Below are positions 48,945-58,335 of a stretch of 64,000 bases of DNA, one piece after another. This DNA comes from Maribellus maritimus. GTDB lineage: Bacteria > Bacteroidota > Bacteroidia > Bacteroidales > Prolixibacteraceae. The stretch lies in NCBI RefSeq assembly GCF_022267315.1, contig NZ_JAIKLE010000008.1, forward strand, positions 62,001-126,000. The letters run 5' to 3'. The notes beneath the pieces are model-generated. The model had not been told where the DNA came from and searched no databases. It was given only the letters and a program-made list of their open reading frames with translations. Within the stretch, counting starts at the first letter, position 1. The number at the start of each line of letters is the position of its first letter. A program made the position numbers and the translations under genes.

Positions 48945-50006
48945 ATCAAAGGGAAAGACCAAATACGGATTAAAGATATCGCAGAAAAAGCAAAAGTATC
49001 TATTGGGACAGTAGATCGGGTATTGCATAACCGGGGAGAAGTAGCTGAATCTACCAAGAAAAAAATTCTTAAAATAATTGAAGAGCTAGACTACCAGCCC
49101 AATTTTCTTGCAAGTACCCTGGCATCAAAAAAATCGGCTGTTTTTGCCACGCTTTTTCCTGAACCTCCGTCAGCAGAAGGATATTGGAACAAACCTTTTA
49201 TTGGAGTAAAAAAAAGAATTAGCGAACTTAAACCTTACGGGATTCAAATTAAACATTTTACGTTTAATCAGCCTGATTCTAAAAGCTTTGAGACGGAAGC
49301 AAAAAGGATTCTTAAACTCCAGCCCGATGGTGTTGTTCTCGCTCCGTTTTTTAAAAAAGAATCAATACGTTTTATTGAACAACTCAAAGAGAACAACATT
49401 CCATTTGTTTTCATCGATTCTGAAATTAAAAACGCGGGACATTTAAGTTATATTGGGCAAAACTCTTACCAGAGTGGATTCGTGTCGGCAAAACTTCTAG
49501 ATCTTTCACTCCGAACAGGAAACATTCTTGTCATTCATTTTGCCAAAGAAATGGATAACCAGAACCACCTTGTTCAACGTGAAAGAGGATTTTATGACTG
49601 GTTTCAGGTTAGCAACAAAGAAAACCACGAGATTTTCACCACTGAAATAGCGGATACTGACACCGACCAGTGGATGCAAAAAGTCAAAAAAGAAATAACC
49701 GAAAAAAATATCCGGGGAATTTTTGTTACCAATTCCAAAGTGTTTTATGTAGGTCGGATGGTGGAAAAATATAAACTTTCCGATTTAAAAATCATCGGTC
49801 ATGATTTATTAAAAGAAAATACCGACTTTCTGAAAAAAGGTATTGTTCAATTCTTAATTTGTCAAAGACCTGAAGAACAGGGATATAACGCAATCAATAA
49901 ACTATTTCGCAACGTAGTGCAAAAAAGAAAAGTATCTGAGGAGAACTATACTTCAATTGATATCGTAATTAGAGAAAATATAGAATATTACAAAGAATTT
50001 AAGTAG
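48945..50006 (+). CDS. LacI-family transcriptional regulator with no conventional start codon
   Basis: DNA-binding sugar-responsive regulator. The helix-turn-helix IRIKDIAEKAKVSIGTVDRV is encoded in frame from about 48963, followed by the hinge and a periplasmic-binding-protein-like domain. No ATG, GTG or TTG lies in frame between the stop at 48921-48923 and the helix. The first usable one is a TTG at 49023, which would delete most of the helix. An ATC at 48945 is chosen as the least bad start; ATA 48963 or ATT 48969 are alternatives. The predicted mRNA start near 48914 allows this. It is followed 6 bp later by the mannonate oxidoreductase, so it probably controls hexuronate genes through the shared palindrome. 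Confidence 0.8.
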   Translation: MKGKDQIRIKDIAEKAKVSIGTVDRVLHNRGEVAESTKKKILKIIEELDYQPNFLASTLASKKSAVFATLFPEPPSAEGYWNKPFIGVKKRISELKPYGIQIKHFTFNQPDSKSFETEAKRILKLQPDGVVLAPFFKKESIRFIEQLKENNIPFVFIDSEIKNAGHLSYIGQNSYQSGFVSAKLLDLSLRTGNILVIHFAKEMDNQNHLVQRERGFYDWFQVSNKENHEIFTTEIADTDTDQWMQKVKKEITEKNIRGIFVTNSKVFYVGRMVEKYKLSDLKIIGHDLLKENTDFLKKGIVQFLICQRPEEQGYNAINKLFRNVVQKRKVSEENYTSIDIVIRENIEYYKEFK

Positions 50007-50011
50007 AAATT

Positions 50012-50863
50012 ATGAAAACAATGTCGTTTGATGACTTGAGTGGAAAAGTATGTGTAATTACTGGTGGTGCAGGTGTTTTGGGAAGTGCAATGGTAAAAGC
50101 CATGGCATCTGTTGGTATGAAAATAGCAATTGCCGACATTAACAAACAAGTTGCTGAAAAAGTAGCTGCTGAAATAGCTACCGAATTTAACACTGAAGTA
50201 ATTGGTGTTGAAGCCAACGTTTTGGACAAACCATCACTTGAAGAAGCAAAAAAAGAAATCAATCAAAAACTTGGTGAAATTAGTATTTTAGTGAATGGAG
50301 CTGGTGGAAACAGTCCGCAGGCTACCACCAAAGTTGAACAAATGACCGAAAATGATTTGGATAAACTGGAAGATACATTTTATGGTCTTGAAATGGAAGG
50401 TTTTGATAAAGTTTATGCACTAAATTTTAAAGGAACTTTGCTCCCGACAATGGTTTTTACAAAAGACATGTTAAAAAACAAAAGTGGGGTTGTATTAAAT
50501 ATTTCATCGATGAATTCATACAAACCATTGACAAAAATACCTGCTTACTCTGCCGCAAAAGCATCAGTAAATAACTTTACAGAATGGCTTTCCGTACACC
50601 TCGCTAAAGTTGGGATTCGGGTCAATGCAATTGCTCCGGGCTTTTTTATTACACATCAAAATCGTTTTTTGGTTATGGATGAAAAAACCGGAAACTATTC
50701 ACCACGCGGACAAAAAATTGTTGACAATACTCCCATGGGAAAATTTGGAGAACCGGAAGATTTACAGGGAGCTACACTTTTCCTTCTTTCAAATGTTTCC
50801 TCTTTTATTACAGGGATAGTTATTCCGGTTGACGGCGGATATAGTGCCTTTGGTGGAGTTTAA
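50012..50863 (+). CDS. SDR-type D-mannonate oxidoreductase (fructuronate reductase)
   Basis: NAD(P)-dependent short-chain dehydrogenase of 283 residues. The cofactor motif is TGGAGVLGSAM near residue 17 and NGAGG is near residue 94. The catalytic serine is in LNISSMNSYKP and the YSAAK motif supplies the tyrosine and lysine. The family and the neighbouring KDG kinase fit the SDR form of fructuronate reductase, which makes D-mannonate from the fructuronate produced by UxaC/UxaE in region 1. It starts 6 bp after lacI and ends 28 bp before the kinase, so all three are probably one operon. Specificity is inferred from context. Confidence 0.82.
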   Translation: MKTMSFDDLSGKVCVITGGAGVLGSAMVKAMASVGMKIAIADINKQVAEKVAAEIATEFNTEVIGVEANVLDKPSLEEAKKEINQKLGEISILVNGAGGNSPQATTKVEQMTENDLDKLEDTFYGLEMEGFDKVYALNFKGTLLPTMVFTKDMLKNKSGVVLNISSMNSYKPLTKIPAYSAAKASVNNFTEWLSVHLAKVGIRVNAIAPGFFITHQNRFLVMDEKTGNYSPRGQKIVDNTPMGKFGEPEDLQGATLFLLSNVSSFITGIVIPVDGGYSAFGGV

Positions 50864-50891
50864 TCTTGAAATAAAATCAACAAATATAAAC

Positions 50892-51965
50892 ATGGAACTA
50901 AAAAAGAATTGTAAATACGCATTACTGGTTCCCACAAGTATGGGAATAAGAATTACTCCTGTTAACGGTCAGCCGGTACACAGCAGCGACACGTATAAAA
51001 TGCAGGCAACAAGCGCTGAAACAAACGTAGCAAGCATTTCTTCGTACCTGGGTTTACCGGTAAAAGTGCTCACAACATTTGTTAAAGGAAGCCCGATTGC
51101 TCAATTTATAAAAAGCAATCTGAAAGCCCGTCATATGGATTATGAAGGCCCGGAAGTGGAACAGGGTACTCCGTGGGGATTTCGTCACCAGATAAATATA
51201 GCCGACAGTGGATTCGGTTCGCGGGGGCCACGGGTATTTAATGATCGCGCAGGTGAAGTGGGGCGAACGCTTAATGTAAAAGATTTTGATTTAGAACGAA
51301 TTTTTGGAGAAGAAGGCGTTCAGGTAGTTCATCTTTCAGGTTTAATTGGAGCGCTTTCGCCGGAAACCTCGGAATTTTGTCTTGAGATAGCAAGAGCTGC
51401 AAAAAAACATGGGACAAAAATCTCATTCGATTTAAACCACCGCGCTTCGTTTTGGAAAGGAAGAGAAAAAGAACTGCGTGAAAACTTTACCGAAATTGCT
51501 TCTGTTTCTGACGTTTTAATTGGAAACGAAGAAGATTTCCAACTATGTTTTGGAATTGAAGGTCCGGAAGCTGGTGGTGAGGGTATAAAAGCCAAAATTG
51601 ATGGGTTTAAAGGATTGATAAAAAGAGTAAAGGAAACATTTCCCAATGCATCTGTTTTTGCTACTACTCTTCGTGAAGTTGTGAGTGTTAACGAACATCT
51701 TTGGGGGGCAATTATGTTGGAAGGTGAAAACTGGCATGTAATTGAGCCGCGTACCATTAATGTGCTTGACAGAATTGGTGGTGGTGACGGATTTGTAGGT
51801 GGAATGCTATACGGCGTTTTACGTGGTTGGGAACCGGAGAAATGGCCGCAGTTTGGCTGGGCAACCGGTGCAATGGCAGCAACTTTCCTCACCGATTATG
51901 CCCAACCTGCTGATGAAGAAATGGTATGGAGTATTTGGAAAGGAAATGCAAGAGTAAAAAGATAA
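50892..51965 (+). CDS. PfkB-family sugar kinase, probable second KDG kinase
   Basis: A 357-residue ribokinase-like enzyme. The signature DRIGGGDGFVGGMLYG contains the catalytic aspartate; SFDLNHRASFWKGR and VLIGNEEDFQLCFG are characteristic of KDG kinases. The start is the ATG at 50892 (MELKKNCKYALL), because the longer frame runs into the upstream gene. It is clearly divergent from the kinase at 1674-2711, so the two may differ in substrate or regulation. Its position after a mannonate oxidoreductase suggests the KDG-to-KDPG step. A terminator follows. Confidence 0.8.
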   Translation: MELKKNCKYALLVPTSMGIRITPVNGQPVHSSDTYKMQATSAETNVASISSYLGLPVKVLTTFVKGSPIAQFIKSNLKARHMDYEGPEVEQGTPWGFRHQINIADSGFGSRGPRVFNDRAGEVGRTLNVKDFDLERIFGEEGVQVVHLSGLIGALSPETSEFCLEIARAAKKHGTKISFDLNHRASFWKGREKELRENFTEIASVSDVLIGNEEDFQLCFGIEGPEAGGEGIKAKIDGFKGLIKRVKETFPNASVFATTLREVVSVNEHLWGAIMLEGENWHVIEPRTINVLDRIGGGDGFVGGMLYGVLRGWEPEKWPQFGWATGAMAATFLTDYAQPADEEMVWSIWKGNARVKR

Positions 51966-52011
51966 TTCAATATTAAAAACCTTTTGCAAAGATTTAAATT
52001 TTGAGCACTAA

Positions 52012-52038
52012 TCCCCGGCTTTTGGTCGGGGACTTTTT
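52012..52038 (+). terminator. Terminator after the lacI-kinase operon
   Basis: TCCCCG (52012-52017) and CGGGGA (52027-52032) pair with a 9-base loop, followed by a T-rich tail. It separates the lacI operon from the LarA-like gene, which has its own -7-like TACTTTTA shortly before its ATG. Confidence 0.65.
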
Positions 52039-52086
52039 CTCTACAAATGTATTTCTGATTTTTTAGAAACTACTTTTATTAAAACG

Positions 52087-53373
52087 ATGATTTATTACGA
52101 AAAAGGCACTACTGATGCAGCACTTTCGGCTGAAGATTTAAAAAAGGGACTTTTTGAGGCCCTGGAGAAAATGGGACAAAAACAAAAAGTGCTGGCTGTT
52201 CCTCCCGATTATACAAGACTTCCGTCGCGGGCCGGCGAATTAACTGAATTTGTATGGGAATATTTTGGGGAACGATTAACTGATATTCTGCCTGCACTGG
52301 GGACGCATACTCCAATGACAGAAAAACAGATTAGCCATATGTTTGGAGCAACACCAAAACATCTGTTTCGTGAACACGATTGGAGAAACGATGTGGTTAC
52401 ACTGGGAACAGTCCCCGCAGAATTTGTAAAAGAAGTATCAGATGGAGCGGTTAATTACGATTGGCCGGTACAGGTTAACAAATTACTGGTTGAAGGCGGT
52501 TTCGATCTTATACTGTCCATTGGTCAGGTTGTACCTCACGAGGTAGTCGGCATGGCCAACTATAACAAAAACATCTTTGTTGGAACAGGTGGTTCCGAAG
52601 GAATAAACAAAAGTCATTTTATAGGCGCTGCTTACGGAATGGAAAAAATGATGGGCCGGGCAGATACCCCGGTTCGAAAAATCTTTAACTACGCGTCAGA
52701 AAAAGTAAGCGCCGATCTCCCGATTGTTTATGTACAAACGGTAGTTGGTTTAAATAAACAAGGCAGGCTGCAAACTTACGGGCTTTTTGTCGGCGATGAT
52801 TACAGTGTTTTTGACAAAGCAGCAAAACTTTCTTTGCTTGTGAATTTTGAAATGGTAAATAAACCGCTAAAAAAAGTAGTGGTTTGGTTAGACCCCACAG
52901 AATTTAAAAGTACATGGCTTGGAAACAAAAGCGTTTACAGAACACGAATGGCACTGGCCGACGATGGTGAATTAATTGTTTTGGCCCCTGCTTTAAAAGA
53001 ATTTGGAGAAGATGCCCAAATTGATGCATTGATTAGAAAATACGGATATCATGGAACGCCACATACCTTAAAAATGGTAAAAGAAAACGAAGACCTTCAA
53101 AAAAATCTTGGAGCTGCGGCGCATCTCATCCATGGTTCATCTGAAGGAAGATTCAGCATCACTTATTGCCCGGGAAAAGAAAAAGAGAATTTAACACGCA
53201 GGGAAATTGAAAGTGTCGGTTTTATTTACGGCGACTTTGATGAGATTACCGCTCGTTATAATCCCGAAACACTAAAAGACGGATTTAACACTTTGCCCGA
53301 CGGTGAAGAAATATTCTATATTTCTAATCCTGCGATAGGTTTGTGGGCATACAAAGATCGATTTGAATTTTGA
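52087..53373 (+). CDS. LarA-family nickel-dependent hydroxyacid racemase/epimerase homologue
   Basis: A 428-residue protein of the lactate racemase (LarA, DUF2088) superfamily, whose members use a nickel-pincer nucleotide to racemise or epimerise 2-hydroxyacids. The N-terminal VPPDYTRLPSR and LGTHTPM motifs fit. H151 in GQVVPHEVVG and K161 in NYNKN are ten apart, the same spacing as the catalytic His and the cofactor-bound Lys of LarA. Sugar-acid epimerases exist in this family, for example gluconate 2-epimerase. In this context mannonate, altronate or gluconate is the best guess. Cofactor genes larB, larC and larE are not in the window. The stop overlaps the next start (TGATG). Confidence 0.78.
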   Translation: MIYYEKGTTDAALSAEDLKKGLFEALEKMGQKQKVLAVPPDYTRLPSRAGELTEFVWEYFGERLTDILPALGTHTPMTEKQISHMFGATPKHLFREHDWRNDVVTLGTVPAEFVKEVSDGAVNYDWPVQVNKLLVEGGFDLILSIGQVVPHEVVGMANYNKNIFVGTGGSEGINKSHFIGAAYGMEKMMGRADTPVRKIFNYASEKVSADLPIVYVQTVVGLNKQGRLQTYGLFVGDDYSVFDKAAKLSLLVNFEMVNKPLKKVVVWLDPTEFKSTWLGNKSVYRTRMALADDGELIVLAPALKEFGEDAQIDALIRKYGYHGTPHTLKMVKENEDLQKNLGAAAHLIHGSSEGRFSITYCPGKEKENLTRREIESVGFIYGDFDEITARYNPETLKDGFNTLPDGEEIFYISNPAIGLWAYKDRFEF

Positions 53374-54377
53374 TGAAAAATAAGAATACGATACACTGGG
53401 GAATAATTGGAGTAGGCGACGTTACGGAAGTAAAAAGCGGACCGGCTTTTAATAAAAGTAAAAACTCGGGGCTGATTGCTGTTATGCGAAGAAATCCAGA
53501 AAAAGCAGCCGACTATGCCCGTCGTCATAATGTTCCAAAATGGTACTCAAACGCCAGTGAGTTAATAAATGACCTGGAAGTTGATGCCGTTTACATAGCC
53601 ACCCCACCCGATTCTCATGCTCAATATGCTATTGAAACAATGCGGGCCGGCAAACCGGTTTATGTTGAAAAACCGATGGCCAGAAATCACAGGGAATGTA
53701 TGGAAATGTTAAAAGTATCGGAGGAAACAGGCATGCCGCTATGTGTTGCATACTACAGAAGAACTTTGCCTGCATTTTTAAAAGTAAAAGAGCTTGTTGA
53801 AAAAAAAGCTATCGGCAAACCGTTACTCGTAAACATTAAACTATATAAACAAGCAGCCGAAAAAAATCAAAAGAGAGAGGAAATGCATTGGCATGTTTTT
53901 CCTGAAATAGCTGGTGCAGGTCATTTTTTTGATTTGGCTTCTCACCAGTTCGATTATCTTGATTTTGTTTTCGGCCCCGTCAAAGAAGTTTCAGGAAAGG
54001 CGGAAAATAAAGCTGGTCTGTATCCCGCAGAAGATACTGTTACCGGAACCTGGAAACACGAATCGGGCATCACCGGAACAGGAAGCTGGTGTTTTGTAGC
54101 AGATGCATCATCAGAAAAAGATGAAATAGAAATTATCGGAGAAAAAGGCCGTATAGTCCTTCCTTGTTTTTCACCGGGAAATGTTATTCTGCAAAACGAA
54201 AATGGCACCAGGGAATATGAATTTACCAACCCAAAACATATTTCTCAAAATCTCGTTCAACAGGTTTCCAATGAATTCCTTGGCCAGGGAAAATCAGTGA
54301 GTACAGGAATTTCGGCTGCCCGCACAAGCTGGGTTCTTGATGAAATGGTCAAAAACTACTACCCGGAAAAACAATGA
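53373..54377 (+). CDS. Gfo/Idh/MocA-family oxidoreductase
   Basis: NAD(P)-dependent sugar dehydrogenase-type protein of 334 residues. The Rossmann start WGIIGVGDVTEV and the EKP motif in VYVEKPMARNHRECMEM are diagnostic. AGHFFDLASHQFDYLDFVFG carries the usual catalytic-region histidine. The substrate is unknown; such enzymes oxidise or reduce cyclic sugars or polyols. The ATG overlaps the LarA-like stop, and its own stop overlaps the pdxB start (ATGA), so the three are translationally coupled. Confidence 0.85.
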   Translation: MKNKNTIHWGIIGVGDVTEVKSGPAFNKSKNSGLIAVMRRNPEKAADYARRHNVPKWYSNASELINDLEVDAVYIATPPDSHAQYAIETMRAGKPVYVEKPMARNHRECMEMLKVSEETGMPLCVAYYRRTLPAFLKVKELVEKKAIGKPLLVNIKLYKQAAEKNQKREEMHWHVFPEIAGAGHFFDLASHQFDYLDFVFGPVKEVSGKAENKAGLYPAEDTVTGTWKHESGITGTGSWCFVADASSEKDEIEIIGEKGRIVLPCFSPGNVILQNENGTREYEFTNPKHISQNLVQQVSNEFLGQGKSVSTGISAARTSWVLDEMVKNYYPEKQ

Positions 54378-55504
54378 AAATTATTATCGACGATAAAATA
54401 CCGTATATTAAAGGCGCTCTCGAGCCTTTTGCTGAGGTTGTCTACCTTCCGGGGAAAGCAACCAATGCAGAAGTTGTAAAAGATGCCGACGCACTGATTA
54501 CCCGGACCCGGACCATCTGTAACAAAAAATTACTTGAAGGTTCGCTTGTGAAATTCATTGCTACGGCAACCATTGGTTATGACCATATTGATACAAATTA
54601 CTGCAAATCAGCGGGAATTCACTGGACAAATGCTCCCGGTTGTAATGCCGAGAGTGTAAACCAATACATTACATCAGCATTATTCTCCTGGTCGATGCGA
54701 AAAAGAGAAGATCTGGCCGGAAAAACCATTGGAATTGTCGGAGTAGGAAATGTAGGCACGAAAGTAGCAAGAACTTGTGAAATACTGGGAATGAAAGTTT
54801 TGCTAAACGATCCGCCACGTGAAAGAAATGAAGGTTCTGAAAAATTTGTGTCGATTGAAACCATTCAGAAAGAAGCAGACATTATTACTTTCCATGTTCC
54901 TTTAAATTTAGCAGGAAATGATGCCACCTTTCATATGGCAAATGAAAAGTTTTTACAGAATCTTTCAAAACAACCGCTTCTGATCAATTCTTGTCGGGGT
55001 GAAGTTTTTGAAACTGAGTCGGTTTACAACGCACTGGAAGCCAACGATATTTCAGGAGTAATTTTAGATTGCTGGGAAAATGAACCCGAAATTGATTTAG
55101 AGTTACTAAACCTTGCTGATTATGGAACTCCTCATATTGCAGGATATTCAAAAGACGGAAAAGCCAACGGGACAAAAATGAGCGTTCAGGCTGTCAGCCG
55201 ATATTTTAATCTTGGAATCGATGATTGGGAACCGGAAGGTGTTGAACTTCCTCAAAATACATTTATTGAGATTGACGGGAATCAACGACGTGAATATTCA
55301 ATTCTGGCGGAAGCTGTACTTTCAACTTATGATATTGAAAACGATGATGAAAGCTTGCGCGAAACTCCGCATCTTTTTGAAAAGCAGAGGGGAGATTATC
55401 CGGTAAGAAGAGAATTTGATAGCTTTACTGTTAAAGCAAAAAATATTAAAAAAGATACACTAGAAAAATTGAAAAAATTAGGATTTAAAATTATTGAAAT
55501 ATAA
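54374..55504 (+). CDS. pdxB: 4-phosphoerythronate dehydrogenase
   Basis: Second enzyme of the DXP-dependent pyridoxal 5'-phosphate pathway, a D-2-hydroxyacid dehydrogenase of 376 residues. The protein starts MKIIIDDKIPYIKGALEPFA, as PdxB does. The Rossmann motif is IGIVGVGNVGTKVA, the active-site arginine is in LLINSCRGEVFETE and the histidine is in PHIAGYSKDGKANGT. A C-terminal PdxB dimerisation domain follows, with TFIEIDGNQRREY near its start. It is coupled to the preceding gene by a 4-bp overlap. A vitamin B6 gene in a sugar-acid operon is not obviously functional for the pathway and may be simple co-transcription. Confidence 0.93.
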   Translation: MKIIIDDKIPYIKGALEPFAEVVYLPGKATNAEVVKDADALITRTRTICNKKLLEGSLVKFIATATIGYDHIDTNYCKSAGIHWTNAPGCNAESVNQYITSALFSWSMRKREDLAGKTIGIVGVGNVGTKVARTCEILGMKVLLNDPPRERNEGSEKFVSIETIQKEADIITFHVPLNLAGNDATFHMANEKFLQNLSKQPLLINSCRGEVFETESVYNALEANDISGVILDCWENEPEIDLELLNLADYGTPHIAGYSKDGKANGTKMSVQAVSRYFNLGIDDWEPEGVELPQNTFIEIDGNQRREYSILAEAVLSTYDIENDDESLRETPHLFEKQRGDYPVRREFDSFTVKAKNIKKDTLEKLKKLGFKIIEI

Positions 55505-55517
55505 AAATCAAAATAAA

Positions 55518-56972
55518 ATGAAAAAATTAGCTGATATTGGATTGATAGGGTTAGCTGTAATGGGCGAAAACCTTGTATTAAACATGGAAAGCAAAGGTTA
55601 CACTGTAGCAGTGTACAACCGCACTGTAGAAAAGGTGGACAAATTTGTAAATGGACGCGGAGCCGGAAAAAACTTTATTGGTGCGCAGTCCATTGAAGAA
55701 TTTGTTGCTTCTCTCGAAAAACCAAGAAAAGTGATGATGCTGGTAAAAGCGGGAAAACCGGTTGATGCGCTGATAGAGCAAATTATTCCGCATCTTGAGG
55801 AGGGCGACATTATTATTGACGGGGGTAACTCACACTTCCCCGACACAATAAGAAGAACAGAATATGTGGAAAGCAAAGGTTTGCTTTACGTAGGAACCGG
55901 TGTATCGGGTGGTGAAGAGGGTGCGTTGAAAGGCCCTTCGATGATGCCGGGTGGATCTCCGGATGCATGGCCGCATGTTAAAGAAATATTCCAGGCAGTA
56001 GCAGCTAAAGTGGAAGATGGTTCTCCCTGTTGCGACTGGGTAGGAGAAGGCGGCGCCGGACACTTTGTAAAAATGGTGCACAACGGAATTGAATATGGTG
56101 ATATGCAAATTATTACCGAAGCATACCAGCTAATGAAAGACCTGCTGGGAATGAGCAACGATGAAATGCACGAAGTTTTTAAAGCATGGAATGATCAGGA
56201 ACTGGATAGTTATCTTATTGAGATTACACGCGATATTTTGGGTTATAAGGATGAGAATGGTGAAGAAACTGTTGACTTTATCCTTGACACAGCGGGTCAG
56301 AAAGGAACCGGAAAATGGACAGGTATTTCTGCTCTCGACCTTGGTATTCCTTTAACATTGATTGGAGAATCAGTTTTTGCACGTTGTCTTTCCGCTCAAA
56401 AGGATCTAAGAGTTCAGGCGTCAAAAGCAATTTCGGGCCCGGCTCCAAAATTCGACGGAGAAAAGGCGCAGCTGATTGATGATCTGAAAATGGCTCTGTA
56501 TGGTGCAAAAATCATCTCATATGCACAGGGTTATAACCTGATGATGGAAGCAGCCCGGGAATATGGATGGAACCTAAACTATGGCGGAATCGCTTTGATG
56601 TGGCGCGGTGGTTGTATCATCCGTTCAGTATTTTTAGCTGACATCAAAGCGGCATTCGATAACAACCCTGATTTACCAAACTTACTTCTGGATCCGTTCT
56701 TTAAGGAAAAAATTGAATCAGCGCAGGAAGGTTGGAGAAGAGTTTGTGCAACAGCTCTTTCAAACGGAATTCCGGTACCGGCACTTACTTCTGCACTTTG
56801 TTATTTCGATGGATTCAGAACAGAGAGATTGCCGGCAAACTTATTGCAGGCTCAACGCGACTATTTTGGAGCACATACATATGAAAGAACAGACAAACCA
56901 CGTGGCGAGTTTTTCCATACCAACTGGACTGGTCGTGGTGGCGATACTGCTTCTTCAACTTACAATGTGTAG
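55518..56972 (+). CDS. gnd: 6-phosphogluconate dehydrogenase, decarboxylating
   Basis: Oxidises and decarboxylates 6-phosphogluconate to ribulose 5-phosphate. The 484 residues are the long form, starting IGLIGLAVMGENLVLNMES with the cofactor-binding fold. Family signatures are GGNSHFPDTIRR, GEGGAGHFVKMVHNGIEYGD with the catalytic lysine, and the C-terminal NWTGRGGDTASSTYNV. The start is the ATG at 55518, 13 bp after the pdxB stop; the longer frame overlaps pdxB. No zwf or pgl gene is nearby. If the LarA-like protein makes gluconate from mannonate, gnd could act on it after phosphorylation (speculative). Confidence 0.96.
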   Translation: MKKLADIGLIGLAVMGENLVLNMESKGYTVAVYNRTVEKVDKFVNGRGAGKNFIGAQSIEEFVASLEKPRKVMMLVKAGKPVDALIEQIIPHLEEGDIIIDGGNSHFPDTIRRTEYVESKGLLYVGTGVSGGEEGALKGPSMMPGGSPDAWPHVKEIFQAVAAKVEDGSPCCDWVGEGGAGHFVKMVHNGIEYGDMQIITEAYQLMKDLLGMSNDEMHEVFKAWNDQELDSYLIEITRDILGYKDENGEETVDFILDTAGQKGTGKWTGISALDLGIPLTLIGESVFARCLSAQKDLRVQASKAISGPAPKFDGEKAQLIDDLKMALYGAKIISYAQGYNLMMEAAREYGWNLNYGGIALMWRGGCIIRSVFLADIKAAFDNNPDLPNLLLDPFFKEKIESAQEGWRRVCATALSNGIPVPALTSALCYFDGFRTERLPANLLQAQRDYFGAHTYERTDKPRGEFFHTNWTGRGGDTASSTYNV

Positions 56973-56997
56973 CTTAAACCAACTTAATTTTAATGTA

Positions 56998-57029
56998 AAA
57001 TCCGGGGAATTTTCTCCGGATTTTCTATT
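56998..57029 (+). terminator. Intrinsic terminator after gnd
   Basis: AAATCCGG (56998-57005) and CCGGATTT (57016-57023) pair over 8 bp around a 10-base loop, followed by TCTATTT. It ends the LarA-like to gnd operon 26 bp after the gnd stop and lies between convergent genes. Confidence 0.75.
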
Positions 57030-57039
57030 TAAGAAAAGA

Positions 57040-58077
57040 TTACAAATTAATCATTGCCTTTATTGCGCCGTCTTTATACCCTTCCACAATATCAAAAGCT
57101 ACAGCTGTTTCGTCAAAGGAAAAGTTGTGTGTCACCATTTTTTCAATATCTATTTTGCCCGAAACGACCAAATCAATTGCTTCTTCTACACAGTGATTCT
57201 GACGGCGCACGTTAATGACGGTTAATTCCTTACGACGCATTAAATCCATATTAAACGTGTACTCAGCAGAAGGAGGAATTCCGACTAAAACAAGTTTGCC
57301 TCCGGGTTTTAATATTTTAATTGCATTGGTTACAGCCTCCTGTTCGCCACTTGCCTCAAAAACGACATCGAGCAACAATTCTTCTCTTTTTTGAACTTCT
57401 GTTTCCACTACCTCTTTTTCAGGATTGATCAAATAGGAAGCGCCAATCTCACTTGCTTTTTTCAGCCTGTATTCAAGAGGTTCAATTATTCCAACATTCG
57501 AAATCTCCTCAGCCAGAAGTTTCATAAGAATACTCATCCCTATAGGACCTGCCCCGAAAACACCTACAGAAGTTTTATTATTCGAAATATTTGCCAGATT
57601 TACCGCATAAACCCCAATCGTAAGCGGTTCGATTAAAGCCGCCTGTGTTTTATTGAGTTTTCCTGTTACCGGGAAACACGTAAACTCAGGCATTACAATT
57701 GACTCAGCCAAACATCCATCCAACTGCCCCGGGCAACCTAAAAATTTATTATTCCGGCAGGTATGTGGTCTTCCTCCCCGGCACTGGTCACACTCTCCAC
57801 AATGTACAGAAGGATCAATCACAACCAGGTCTCCCACTTTTACACGGCTTACCTCCTCGCCTATTTCTTCTATTATTCCGGAACATTCGTGCCCAACCGG
57901 GAAAGGATATTGCACAACTTGAGAACCTATTTTCCCTTCAGAATAATAATGAATATCTGAACCGCAAACCCCAACTACCGACACTTTAATTTTAACTTCA
58001 GTCGGTTTTACAATTTTAGGTTCATCGCAAACAGTTGGTTCCATTTTCCGAATATTTGTCAAAACAATTTTTTTCAT
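57040..58077 (-). CDS. Zinc-dependent sorbitol/threonine-type dehydrogenase
   Basis: MDR-superfamily dehydrogenase of 345 residues. The catalytic zinc cysteine is in VGVCGSDIHYYSEG and the GHECSG histidine-glutamate pair follows. The structural-zinc cysteines are in CGECDQCRGGRPHTC, and the Rossmann motif is GVFGAGPIGMSI. The YYSEG and FPVGHECSG stretches resemble sorbitol/xylitol dehydrogenases. The start is the ATG at 58075-58077 (MKKIVLTNI), as the longer frame adds a non-homologous tail. It is monocistronic and convergent with gnd. Confidence 0.85.
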   Translation of the reverse strand: MKKIVLTNIRKMEPTVCDEPKIVKPTEVKIKVSVVGVCGSDIHYYSEGKIGSQVVQYPFPVGHECSGIIEEIGEEVSRVKVGDLVVIDPSVHCGECDQCRGGRPHTCRNNKFLGCPGQLDGCLAESIVMPEFTCFPVTGKLNKTQAALIEPLTIGVYAVNLANISNNKTSVGVFGAGPIGMSILMKLLAEEISNVGIIEPLEYRLKKASEIGASYLINPEKEVVETEVQKREELLLDVVFEASGEQEAVTNAIKILKPGGKLVLVGIPPSAEYTFNMDLMRRKELTVINVRRQNHCVEEAIDLVVSGKIDIEKMVTHNFSFDETAVAFDIVEGYKDGAIKAMINL

Positions 58078-58335
58078 TATGATAAGTCTAAAAAGATTAT
58101 TTTTTAAAAGTAGACATTTATGCACACACTGCCTTATACGACCTGCTCATAAAACAATTGAAAAATGATTTTTGTCACATTTTATATTTCACAGACCCTA
58201 TTGAATAAACAAAAAAATCAACAAAAAAAAAGTGTTTATATTTTACAACATGCCCCCCTTTTATTAACGACTGAAAATCAATATTTTAAAAAAATAGGCA
58301 TTTGAAATTTTAACAAATATTAATAAATTTTTAAA

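Noticed and set aside
50829-50891. Longer start of the second KDG kinase within the SDR gene
   Set aside because: The added residues are the out-of-frame end of the SDR gene; the ATG at 50892 gives a normal PfkB N-terminus.
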